A stretch of 39,443 nt of DNA, from IMG/VR virus record IMGVR_UViG_3300034101_001891, positions 1 through 39,443 of that record. One strand, 5' to 3'. The notes beneath the pieces were generated by a model. The model was not told the DNA's origin and made no database searches. It was given only the letters and a program-made list of their open reading frames with translations. Below are positions 31,535 to 38,333 of the stretch, one piece after another (position 1 is the stretch's first letter; every line of letters begins with the position of its first letter). This DNA comes from a virus. The translations under genes and the position numbers were made by a program.

Positions 31535-31856
31535 CTTTGATGATTATCAAGTCTTTCTTCGTGCTATGGGTGTCGCTCTTTCTGGAATGCAAGATGGAGA
31601 CAAAGAATTTTTAGTTTACTCAGCAGGACCTGCTGCAGTTAACTCTTTTGTTTCTGAGTTTTGTAATCTTTCAGAAAGAGGTATGAAGTCTCGTGGACGA
31701 AAGATTAAGTTTATACAGGTGCCTACATGGTACATTGAAGAAAATATCAAGAGTGTAAACTACCTTGCTTTTCTTAGTAAGCCTAAGCAACCTGTTTCTA
31801 AACTTGTTACGACTGCAGAACAAAACAACATTGAAGTTGGAATTTTCCGATACTAA
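31506..31856 (+). CDS. Rossmann-like protein, possibly SLOG-related
   Basis: Starting at the ATG at 31506 (GGAA upstream), or alternatively at 31494, the protein has about 116 residues. MIVAVHGTTDFDDYQVFLRAM looks like the N-terminal strand-loop-helix of YspA/SLOG proteins, which bind nucleotide-like ligands; FLVYSAGPAAVNSF follows as a second strand. No catalytic residues are seen. The relation is a suggestion only. Confidence 0.45.
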   Translation: MIVAVHGTTDFDDYQVFLRAMGVALSGMQDGDKEFLVYSAGPAAVNSFVSEFCNLSERGMKSRGRKIKFIQVPTWYIEENIKSVNYLAFLSKPKQPVSKLVTTAEQNNIEVGIFRY

Positions 31857-31866
31857 AGGGGTAAAA

Positions 31867-32076
31867 ATGATCATAAATAATTTAAATACAATGGAAAAGA
31901 TTGTTGCAAAGAACTACAATCTACATTGGGATGGCTGGACAGTTGTAGAAACAAAACAATCAGATATGGCAAAGACAGCTATCAACGGAATCTATCGTAA
32001 TGGAAAATGGTTTTTAGCTAAAAACTTTGTACCTGATCGCAATGGGTGGGATATTCCAAATAGATATAAGGTATAA
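31867..32076 (+). CDS. Small hypothetical protein
   Basis: The ATG at 31867 with AAAGGGG upstream gives 69 residues, rich in Trp and Asn (NLHWDGWTVVETK, GKWFLAKNFV). It has no recognised motif. It directly precedes whiB by 2 nt. Confidence 0.55.
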   Translation: MIINNLNTMEKIVAKNYNLHWDGWTVVETKQSDMAKTAINGIYRNGKWFLAKNFVPDRNGWDIPNRYKV

Positions 32077-32078
32077 AT

Positions 32079-32366
32079 ATGAAACAACACTTATGGAAAG
32101 ATGAAGGCCGTTGTTTTGACTCAGATACCAATTTATTTTTTGACAAATATGAAGAAGATGAATCTCTCAGACCAAAAATAGATGATTTGTGTCAGTCATG
32201 CCCAGTTCAAAGAGTATGCTTTGCTAATGGTGTGTCAGGTAAAGAGTGGGGTGTCTGGGGCGGTATATACTTAGAGAATGGCGAAATATCAAGAGAGTTT
32301 AGCAGGCACAGAAATAAAGAAAAGTGGGGTCAAATGTGGACAAGTCTAACAACAGAAAAGAAGTAA
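32079..32366 (+). CDS. whiB: WhiB-family transcription factor
   Basis: A 95-residue protein with the WhiB cysteines Cys12, Cys38, Cys41 and Cys47 (CQSCPVQRVC), which hold a 4Fe-4S cluster, and the turn motif GVWGG at about 58-62, followed by a basic tail. WhiB proteins are found only in actinobacteria and their phages and bind the housekeeping sigma factor. A phage copy could redirect host transcription or sense redox state, which fits the redox gene content. The AAGG ribosome site is weak. Confidence 0.92.
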   Translation: MKQHLWKDEGRCFDSDTNLFFDKYEEDESLRPKIDDLCQSCPVQRVCFANGVSGKEWGVWGGIYLENGEISREFSRHRNKEKWGQMWTSLTTEKK

Positions 32367-32635
32367 CCAGTTTTGAATCAATCTGTTCAATACTAGGTGA
32401 ACTATGGATGGACTATAAGTCAGATAAATACTTTAAGGACTTTATTGAATATAACGATATTGGACTTCCAATTGCATTCCTAGTTGACAACGATCTTGTT
32501 GAGCCAAATGAACTTGCAAAACAGTATGTTTATGAAACATGGGATATATTTCTTGCAGCGTTAGAAGTTGATGAAGACATGGGCTGGGAATCACTTGAAG
32601 AAGTATTTAATTTTGTTGATAAGAAAAAGGATTAA
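32336..32635 (+). CDS. Hypothetical acidic protein
   Basis: The GTG at 32336 with GGGG upstream is preferred over the GTG at 32324. The protein has 99 residues, is acidic and helical (ELAKQYVYETWDIFLAALEVDED). It overlaps whiB by 31 nt. Function unknown. Confidence 0.5.
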   Translation: MDKSNNRKEVTSFESICSILGELWMDYKSDKYFKDFIEYNDIGLPIAFLVDNDLVEPNELAKQYVYETWDIFLAALEVDEDMGWESLEEVFNFVDKKKD

Positions 32636-32640
32636 AGTAA

Positions 32641-32871
32641 ATGTACACTGATTCAATGCGTAGAGCATTTCACTCTATTACTGCTCCTAAAGGTTTTTCA
32701 GTAAAACTAATAGACAATGATCATTTCCTTACAATCAAACTTAATGAGTATGACTTTATTGCTATGAATCATGATGAAAAAATAAAAGCATTACAGTATG
32801 TTGTTCAGCTTAAGAATGCTCTTGAGATGGAAGGTGCAATTGTGTTAGTATCTAGGGAAGCGGTAAAATAA
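32641..32871 (+). CDS. Hypothetical small protein
   Basis: A 76-residue alpha/beta protein with no recognised motif. The first half has two beta strands (VKLIDNDHFLTIKLNEYDFI) and the second a helix and strand. It may form a small adaptor. The stop is directly followed by the ATG of the next gene. Confidence 0.5.
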   Translation: MYTDSMRRAFHSITAPKGFSVKLIDNDHFLTIKLNEYDFIAMNHDEKIKALQYVVQLKNALEMEGAIVLVSREAVK

Positions 32872-33282
32872 ATGGATTTAACTACAATGATAATTGGACT
32901 ATTGCTTGTTGCTGTTAGTACGGCATCAATTTTATTGACATTAAAGGTTATTCTGCTTAGACAAAGAATGTTAACCCTAGCTATGTCTTTAGTAAGGGTG
33001 CAAGATGTTTTTAATAGCACTAAGCAACAAGAGTCTGACAACGACGTGCACAAAGAAAACTTTATCAAGTTTTTATCTGACTCTCGTGATTGGGCATACG
33101 AATATATTGAAGATGTTCAGTCTGGTCTTAAAAAGTTTGTTAATGAAATTGAGCCAGAGATCGCATACTTTGATGAGTATGGATTGGTAGGAGATGCTTA
33201 TCCACACTATCACTCAATGAAAAAAATATCACAAGAGTATAAAGAGCTAAAAAAACTTTTACCATCTGAGGAGGAAAAATGA
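32872..33282 (+). CDS. Membrane-anchored coiled-coil protein
   Basis: A 136-residue protein with one N-terminal membrane span (residues 6-26) and a cytoplasmic region rich in Asp, Glu and Lys (FIKFLSDSRDWAYEYIEDV). Similar anchors occur in actinophages next to small hydrophobic proteins. It overlaps the XapX gene by 4 nt (ATGA). Confidence 0.55.
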   Translation: MDLTTMIIGLLLVAVSTASILLTLKVILLRQRMLTLAMSLVRVQDVFNSTKQQESDNDVHKENFIKFLSDSRDWAYEYIEDVQSGLKKFVNEIEPEIAYFDEYGLVGDAYPHYHSMKKISQEYKELKKLLPSEEEK

Positions 33283-33437
33283 AAGACATATTCCTGTCAA
33301 TACTTACAGGTTTTGGTTGCGGTGTAGTATTTGCTGCATTTAAGCTACCAGTTCCAGCACCACCAGTTTTTGCTGGTGTCGCTGGCATTATTGGTTTATG
33401 GCTTGGCTACTACATACTTTCAGGATATATGAGATAA
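33279..33437 (+). CDS. XapX-domain small membrane protein
   Basis: A 52-residue protein with GAGGA upstream. The conserved core LPVPAPPVFAGVAGIIGLWLG with two flanking hydrophobic spans is the XapX (DUF1427) pattern, known from bacterial two-span membrane proteins of unknown function. Confidence 0.75.
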   Translation: MKDIFLSILTGFGCGVVFAAFKLPVPAPPVFAGVAGIIGLWLGYYILSGYMR

Positions 33438-33438
33438 T
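33430..33438 (+). promoter_or_regulatory. Extended -10-like element for a leaderless mRNA
   Basis: TGAGATAAT (TGn plus GATAAT, one mismatch) ends 6 nt before the ATG at 33445. The stop codon of the XapX gene lies in the same sequence, so the spacing may be partly coincidental. Confidence 0.5.
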
Positions 33439-33444
33439 AGTAAT

Positions 33445-34335
33445 ATGGAGTTTTATTACTTTGGTGGAAACTTTAATCCTGGTGAAATAACCAGATTAGA
33501 AAAGAGTCATTTTGATGGAGTTATGTTTGTATATGACGCAATTCTTGGTGACGTTTTTACAAAAGTAGCAAGAGATATAAGACTAAATGAAAAGATTAAA
33601 TATCTAGTTGCAATTAGACCCTATACAATATCTCCACAATATTTATGCATGATTAGCAAATCAATAAACTCAATTGCTCCAGGCAGAATACAGGTTAACC
33701 TAATATCTGGATATGTTAAAGAGCATGAAAAAGATTTTGGGGGCATCATAGGAGATATCAATGATGACTCAGATCGTATTGATAGGTCTAATTATTTGAT
33801 AGAATACGTAAAAATGCTTAACACTATGCCTGGAAATAAAAGAAAGCATTTATTAGATTTTTATGTATCAACAACCAACGAATATGTTTTTAATGAAGTT
33901 TCGCAAAACAGCAATAAAATGATATTGCCATACAGAGACTATAAAAATGGATACTGGACAGTAGTTAGTGAAAAAAGCGGTCAAGATGTAGGAAATAGTT
34001 TTGACATATCTGGTCAAAATATAATGTTAGCTTTGACACCAATAATTAGAAGGACAGAAGAAGAGCTTAGTATTTCTGAAGAATATGTTAATAGACCTGT
34101 ATGGCGAGATGGTGAAAAAACAGGTAAAGTAAATGACATTGAATTCTTTACTTTTCAACAGTTTGACGACTTCATGAAAAAGTTGCAAAGTGAAGGTATA
34201 AATCAAGTTTTAATTAATGGTTTTCCAGAAAAAGAAAGGGAAAACATTATTAATTTTATTAAACATTACAAAGAATTGGGGCTATCTAAAAATAGTTTGC
34301 CTCATGATGATCATAAAGATCATAGAATATCCTAG
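33445..34335 (+). CDS. Luciferase-like flavin monooxygenase
   Basis: A 296-residue protein of the bacterial-luciferase/SsuD TIM-barrel type. The N-terminal strand DGVMFVYDAILGD and the segment IKYLVAIRPYTISPQ, then APGRIQVNLISGY, match the conserved LLM region that binds FMNH2. The C-terminal part is shorter than in SsuD (about 380). It would oxidise an unknown organic substrate with O2 and a reduced flavin, which must come from a reductase not seen here. Sulfonate oxidation is one possibility because sulfotransferase and APS-kinase genes are near, but that is speculation. Confidence 0.7.
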   Translation: MEFYYFGGNFNPGEITRLEKSHFDGVMFVYDAILGDVFTKVARDIRLNEKIKYLVAIRPYTISPQYLCMISKSINSIAPGRIQVNLISGYVKEHEKDFGGIIGDINDDSDRIDRSNYLIEYVKMLNTMPGNKRKHLLDFYVSTTNEYVFNEVSQNSNKMILPYRDYKNGYWTVVSEKSGQDVGNSFDISGQNIMLALTPIIRRTEEELSISEEYVNRPVWRDGEKTGKVNDIEFFTFQQFDDFMKKLQSEGINQVLINGFPEKERENIINFIKHYKELGLSKNSLPHDDHKDHRIS

Positions 34336-34343
34336 GAGGAAAA

Positions 34344-34649
34344 ATGAATACAGAACAACTAAAGGCGCTACTATCTTCATATGGAAGATCAGTACTTGCA
34401 TCAGGCTTAGCCCTGTACATGGCAGGCGTGACAGATCCAAAGGATCTATGGACAGCATTAGTCGCAGCTATTGCACCAGTAGCAATCAGAGCACTTAACC
34501 CTAACGACAAGGCTTTTGGTCTATTGCCAGATGCTGAGTCCGTAGACAAGGCTCTGAAGGCTGCTAAGGCACCTGTAAAGAAGAAGGCAGCAAAAGCACC
34601 TGCCAAGAAATCTTCTGGTGGCGGGAAAACAAACAGTCAAGTAAAGTAG
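34344..34649 (+). CDS. Hydrophobic protein with Lys/Ala tail, holin-like
   Basis: A 101-residue protein with TAGGAGG upstream. Residues 14-46 are hydrophobic with the pattern RSVLASGLALYMAGVTDPKDL and AIAPVAIRALNPNDKAFG, a type found near lysis genes in actinophages. Residues 66-101 are Lys/Ala-rich and end KKSSGGGKTNSQVK, nearly identical to the endolysin tail at 24303. A terminator follows. Function is uncertain; a holin or wall/membrane adaptor is possible. Confidence 0.6.
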   Translation: MNTEQLKALLSSYGRSVLASGLALYMAGVTDPKDLWTALVAAIAPVAIRALNPNDKAFGLLPDAESVDKALKAAKAPVKKKAAKAPAKKSSGGGKTNSQVK

Positions 34650-34664
34650 TATAAAACAAAGAAG

Positions 34665-34696
34665 GCCAGCCTAGAAATGGGCTGGCTTTTCTTTTT
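34665..34696 (+). terminator. Rho-independent terminator
   Basis: A 7-bp GC-rich stem (GCCAGCC at 34665-34671 with GGCTGGC at 34680-34686), loop of 8 nt, then the T-rich tract at 34687-34696. It ends the long accessory transcription unit. Confidence 0.92.
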
Positions 34697-34714
34697 GTAT
34701 GATAGGATATAGTC

Positions 34715-35413
34715 ATGGCTGATTTTGGATCATTATGGATAGGCAATCCATTAAGTAAGGTTGAACAGACAGCTCTTGCTTCATTTATATACTATGGACA
34801 TTCCTTTACCCTTTTTGTTTACGACATGGACATGAAGGTTCCAAACGGTGTAGTTAAGTCTGATGCCAATGAGATAATTCCTGAGTCTGAAATTTTCAAG
34901 GTACAGAATTCATATGGACCATTCGCAGATATGTTTAGATATACAATGATACAAAAAACAGGTCTTACATGGACTGATACAGACTCTATATGCCTTAGAC
35001 ACAAATGGGATTTTGGAGATTACCTGTTTGGGTATGAAGAAGAGGGGCGACTTGCAAACGGTATATTAAGAATGCCACAAGACTCTGAACTTGTTACCAT
35101 GCTAATAGATAACTCAGTTAAGTACGATAAGACAAAGATAGTTTGGTCAGAGATAGGACCACTACTTGTAACAAAGTGTGCTAAAAAGCTTGGTCTTTTA
35201 AGATATGCACAGCAACCAAAGGTTTTCTATCCAATTCATTTCTGGCAATGGAAAAAGATTTGGATGAGCGAGCACCTAGATGAGGTTTTAGATAAATGTA
35301 AATACTCTCATACACTGCAGATCTGGAATCAATTTTTAAATAGAGAAGGCATTGACAAAAATGAACTTCCTAAAGGCTCTGCAATAGAATATTTTTACAA
35401 TAAGTTTGTTTAA
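34715..35413 (+). CDS. Glycosyltransferase (GT32-like)
   Basis: A 232-residue protein with AGGA upstream. ADMFRYTMIQKTG followed by TWTDTDSICL gives the DxD sugar-nucleotide motif preceded by the aspartate-rich helix of GT32/capsular-type glycosyltransferases. The gene meets the next one tail to tail; the palindromic TTAA supplies both stops. It likely adds a sugar to a surface, wall or virion glycan. Confidence 0.7.
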   Translation: MADFGSLWIGNPLSKVEQTALASFIYYGHSFTLFVYDMDMKVPNGVVKSDANEIIPESEIFKVQNSYGPFADMFRYTMIQKTGLTWTDTDSICLRHKWDFGDYLFGYEEEGRLANGILRMPQDSELVTMLIDNSVKYDKTKIVWSEIGPLLVTKCAKKLGLLRYAQQPKVFYPIHFWQWKKIWMSEHLDEVLDKCKYSHTLQIWNQFLNREGIDKNELPKGSAIEYFYNKFV

Positions 35414-36885
35414 AGATAGCCAGTCATGTCTTGCTTTTTTGTATGCTGAACAGTTGATGTTGTTGAATATATGTTACAAATGTTTGCTCTGTTGTATTTA
35501 ATAGCATACACATTTAGTTCTTCATTATAAAATAGATAGTGATCAATTGGTCTTGATACTGGAGTCTTTACCATTTCAAGCAGCTTCTTTGCACCAGACT
35601 TGCTTACAACATAGCATAAGCATGACCAAGACTGATAAACCTTACAAACATTTTTCTTTCCAACGTCTAAATGTTTTCCATCTTTTTTATATCTAATATT
35701 ACCAGTAGGTGGAACATAGACAGTGAATACATCCCAGTCCTCTGGCAGCTCATCTATGTATTCGTATAGTCTTTGACTAAAATCTTTTGAAAGCTGTATA
35801 TCATCTTCCATTAATATTATATGGTCATATTTAGAGTTAGCAAAGTTTGCCCATGCTGTATAGTTGCTTGCCCAAATTCCAAGCTCCCCAGGCTTCCACC
35901 CTTCTTCAAGCCATCCTTTTGGGTCAACTTTAATTGCTGCGTCTTTATAGAATGATTGTATGTCTTCAATACTTCTCATCATAATGGTTGGTGTATCAAA
36001 ATTATCAAAGTCTTTTATAAGCTGGTCTGTAGCACGCTTAGTAAGTATGTTTCTTTTTTTCATTATTTCAGTATTTTCTTCATTATGAAATATCTTAAAG
36101 CATATGTTTGGTTTATCAATTTTAAAATTCAGACCTTCATTAATATTAAAGAACTGTTCTTTAGAGTAAAGCCTACCATTTTTTTCCCACCACTTGTTTA
36201 TATAGTTGCTGGATTTTAAATGAAAGTCCTCATGGTTTTTATTGATTGAGTTTTTAGGATCTAGTATGTGAGTAAATAGTGGCATAGAGTATGCTTCACC
36301 AAGACTATACAAAATAACATCAGCTGCTTGATTTGGTAATCCGTAGCTTTTAAGAACATATTTATCCTCAAATGTATGAGATTTAACAATTGACTCTGCA
36401 TACTTTCTATTAATTATGTAGCATGCAGTTGACCATTCATATGAAGCTCTTGTGTTGACATTATATTTTTCTTTTTTATGAAGGCTAAACTTAACTGGCT
36501 GATTCTTAATCATTATTAGCTGGATAATGTCCCACCTTTTGGGTAGATTTTTAATTACATATTCCCAGTCCCATGACCAATGCTCAACAGTATCAAAACT
36601 AAAATCATCTTCCATTATAATGGCGTACTCACTATTAGATGTATTCAACCAGAGATTAATTGTTTTGATGTGAGACATAATGCAGCCAATTTCTGATGGT
36701 TTTAACTTAGGATACTTTCCAGATATTTGATCAGAAAGATCGCTTTTCCTACCATCAACTGCTTCAACAATAGTATAATCAGTTACTCCGTATTTATCAA
36801 ACTGCTTTTTTACACTGCTTAATCTATGAGTGTGGTCTTTAAGATTTATAACATACGTTGGCCCAAACCCTTTAAGCTTACTCAT
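35410..36885 (-). CDS. Tandem GT25-type glycosyltransferase
   Basis: A 491-residue protein with two GT25-like domains. The first begins YVINLKDHTHRLSS, with SEIGCIMSHIKTINLWL and the acidic MEDD (Glu92 to Asp94). The second repeats the same run: ELGIWASNYTAWANF and LMEDD (Glu360 to Asp362), followed in each case by YxxxLPxxWD. The conserved acidic clusters are predicted to bind metal and sugar nucleotide. Two domains in one chain suggest processive or dual transfer. It is on the minus strand, opposite to the GT32-like gene, and overlaps the methyltransferase by 8 nt. Confidence 0.82.
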   Translation of the reverse strand: MSKLKGFGPTYVINLKDHTHRLSSVKKQFDKYGVTDYTIVEAVDGRKSDLSDQISGKYPKLKPSEIGCIMSHIKTINLWLNTSNSEYAIIMEDDFSFDTVEHWSWDWEYVIKNLPKRWDIIQLIMIKNQPVKFSLHKKEKYNVNTRASYEWSTACYIINRKYAESIVKSHTFEDKYVLKSYGLPNQAADVILYSLGEAYSMPLFTHILDPKNSINKNHEDFHLKSSNYINKWWEKNGRLYSKEQFFNINEGLNFKIDKPNICFKIFHNEENTEIMKKRNILTKRATDQLIKDFDNFDTPTIMMRSIEDIQSFYKDAAIKVDPKGWLEEGWKPGELGIWASNYTAWANFANSKYDHIILMEDDIQLSKDFSQRLYEYIDELPEDWDVFTVYVPPTGNIRYKKDGKHLDVGKKNVCKVYQSWSCLCYVVSKSGAKKLLEMVKTPVSRPIDHYLFYNEELNVYAIKYNRANICNIYSTTSTVQHTKKQDMTGYL

Positions 36886-37453
36886 GTTTTAATATCCAAA
36901 CTTGCTCATCCATAATCAGTATCTGATATTTACCACTATGCTCTTGTAAAAACCTATCTATTCCTGGCTTAGGTCTAAGGTGTTCTTGGTATGTATCATG
37001 TTGCCATAGATAGTCATCAAATGCCATTATCCCATTAATTTTTAGCTTATCCCAGCCAAGTATTGCATCTGTATATACTCCATGTGCAGTATGATCGCCA
37101 TCTATGTATATAAAATCATAGTGTGATTTTTCAGCGGTATTAAGGAACTCTTCAGAGTACCCTTTAACTTTACATACATTTGTATAAGCAGACATTCTGC
37201 TATCATAAAACTGTTCAAGTTCATTCCAGTCAAATTTCTTGTGTACTTCTTCTTCAGACCCAGACCAGGTATCAACATCAGTAAGCCATGAGGTTGGATC
37301 TGTAAGTATATTATCTAACATCCACTGGCTAGCATCTCCAGTGTATGCACCTATTTGTAGAAAGTCTATTAAGGGCTTACCTGCAAACCTGCGTGGCAAG
37401 ATTAAATTAAAATATTTCACGGCGCTTATATTAAACCAATTTGGATACCCCAT
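36878..37453 (-). CDS. Class I SAM-dependent methyltransferase (Methyltransf_24-like)
   Basis: The ATG at 37453 is chosen because it lies 7 nt after a TATAAT; an ATG at 37462 overlaps that box. The protein has 191 residues. DFLQIGAYTGDASQW is the glycine-rich SAM loop, and YDFIYIDGDHTAHGV and GIMAFDDYLW follow as in sugar and amino-acid-type methyltransferases of this family. It is followed immediately by the GT25 gene, so it probably decorates the same glycan or substrate. Confidence 0.75.
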   Translation of the reverse strand: MGYPNWFNISAVKYFNLILPRRFAGKPLIDFLQIGAYTGDASQWMLDNILTDPTSWLTDVDTWSGSEEEVHKKFDWNELEQFYDSRMSAYTNVCKVKGYSEEFLNTAEKSHYDFIYIDGDHTAHGVYTDAILGWDKLKINGIMAFDDYLWQHDTYQEHLRPKPGIDRFLQEHSGKYQILIMDEQVWILKHE

Positions 37454-37460
37454 ACATATC

Positions 37461-37466
37461 ATTATA
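37461..37466 (-). promoter_or_regulatory. -10 box for the minus-strand methyltransferase
   Basis: On the minus strand, TATAAT lies 7 nt before the ATG at 37453, predicting a leaderless message. It faces away from the plus-strand promoter at 37479. Confidence 0.6.
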
Positions 37467-37478
37467 CACTAGAGACTC

Positions 37479-37487
37479 TGATATACT
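37479..37487 (+). promoter_or_regulatory. Extended -10 promoter for a leaderless mRNA
   Basis: TGATATACT is followed by exactly 6 nt and the ATG at 37494. With the minus-strand box at 37461-37466 this 40-nt gap drives both divergent genes. Confidence 0.72.
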
Positions 37488-37493
37488 AGGCTT

Positions 37494-38075
37494 ATGCCTA
37501 TTAAAACTATATCACAAGAACAGCTTAATAATGCAAGACTTTTTACTAGCAAGGAAGAATTTGCAAAGCATATTCCAAAAGGATCAAGGATACTTGAGAT
37601 AGGCACGCTTGCTGGAGACTATGCAGAAGTACTTATAAAAGAAGTTAATCCAGCCTCTATTGACCTTGTAGACGTGTTTAAGGCTAACGATTGGCCTGAC
37701 TGTAACAGATTTAATAAAGCAGGACATTTTGATTTTGTAAAAAATAGATTTAAGAATGTTAAGACTATTACTTATCACCAAGGGTATAGCGAAAAAATAA
37801 TGCCAACACTTGATAAGAAATTTGATTATGTATACATAGATGCTAACCATGACTATGAGCATTGCAGGGCTGACCTTATTAATTCCCTTGCATTATTGGC
37901 AGAAGGTGGAATTATTGGATTCAATGATTACATAGTTGATCAGGATCACGGTGTTGATTATGGTGTTATTGAAGTAGTTTGTGAATTTCTCAATGATAAC
38001 AAGGATTGGGAAGTAATTGGTTTTGCTCTGCAAGAAAATATGTATGCAGATATTTATATAAGAAAGTGCCCCTAG
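37494..38075 (+). CDS. Class I SAM-dependent methyltransferase
   Basis: A 193-residue protein with SAM loop SRILEIGTLAGDYAE and the conserved FDYVYIDANHDYEHCRADL followed by GGIIGFNDYI. It belongs to the same broad family as the divergent neighbour. It likely methylates a sugar or peptide group. Its stop codon lies inside the antisense tRNA-Arg gene, an overlap of 9 nt. Confidence 0.78.
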   Translation: MPIKTISQEQLNNARLFTSKEEFAKHIPKGSRILEIGTLAGDYAEVLIKEVNPASIDLVDVFKANDWPDCNRFNKAGHFDFVKNRFKNVKTITYHQGYSEKIMPTLDKKFDYVYIDANHDYEHCRADLINSLALLAEGGIIGFNDYIVDQDHGVDYGVIEVVCEFLNDNKDWEVIGFALQENMYADIYIRKCP

Positions 38076-38138
38076 AAGGATTTGAACCTCCGACCTAACG
38101 GGTAGAAGCCGTCCGCTCTTCCGCTGAGCTATAGGGGC
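38067..38138 (-). tRNA. tRNA-Arg (TCT)
   Basis: A 72-nt cloverleaf on the minus strand: acceptor GCCCCTA with TAGGGGC, anticodon stem GACGG/CCGTT, loop CTTCTAC (anticodon TCT for AGA codons) and T loop TTCAAAT. CCA is not encoded. The 5' end is separated from the next tRNA by one base. Confidence 0.93.
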
Positions 38139-38139
38139 G

Positions 38140-38213
38140 TACACCAGGCAGGACTTGAACCTACGATCTTCAGTATATAAGACTGATGCCTTAACCAACT
38201 TGGCTACTGGTGC
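38140..38213 (-). tRNA. tRNA-Ile (TAT)
   Basis: A 74-nt cloverleaf: acceptor GCACCAG with CTGGTGT, anticodon stem TCAGT/ACTGA with loop CTTATAT (anticodon TAT, reading AUA) and T loop TTCAAGT. CCA is not encoded. An unmodified TAT anticodon is unusual in bacteria, where AUA is normally read by a lysidine-modified CAT tRNA. Confidence 0.88.
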
Positions 38214-38222
38214 ATATTAAAT

Positions 38223-38297
38223 TGGAGCGAAAGACGAGATTTGAACTCGCAACATCTACCTTGGCAAGGTAGTACTCTACCATTGAGTTACTTTCGC
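38223..38297 (-). tRNA. tRNA-Gly (GCC)
   Basis: A 72-nt cloverleaf plus encoded CCA: acceptor GCGAAAG with CTTTCGC, discriminator T, then CCA. The anticodon loop TTGCCAA sits in a CTACC/GGTAG stem, and the T loop is TTCAAAT. It is the only tRNA of this cluster with CCA in the gene. Confidence 0.93.
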
Positions 38298-38333
38298 ATT
38301 TTGGGCAGTTTTAGTCATACCCAGGACTTTTTT

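Noticed and set aside
38067-38297. tRNA cluster as a phage attachment site
   Set aside because: No integrase and no direct repeat flanking the cluster can be seen.
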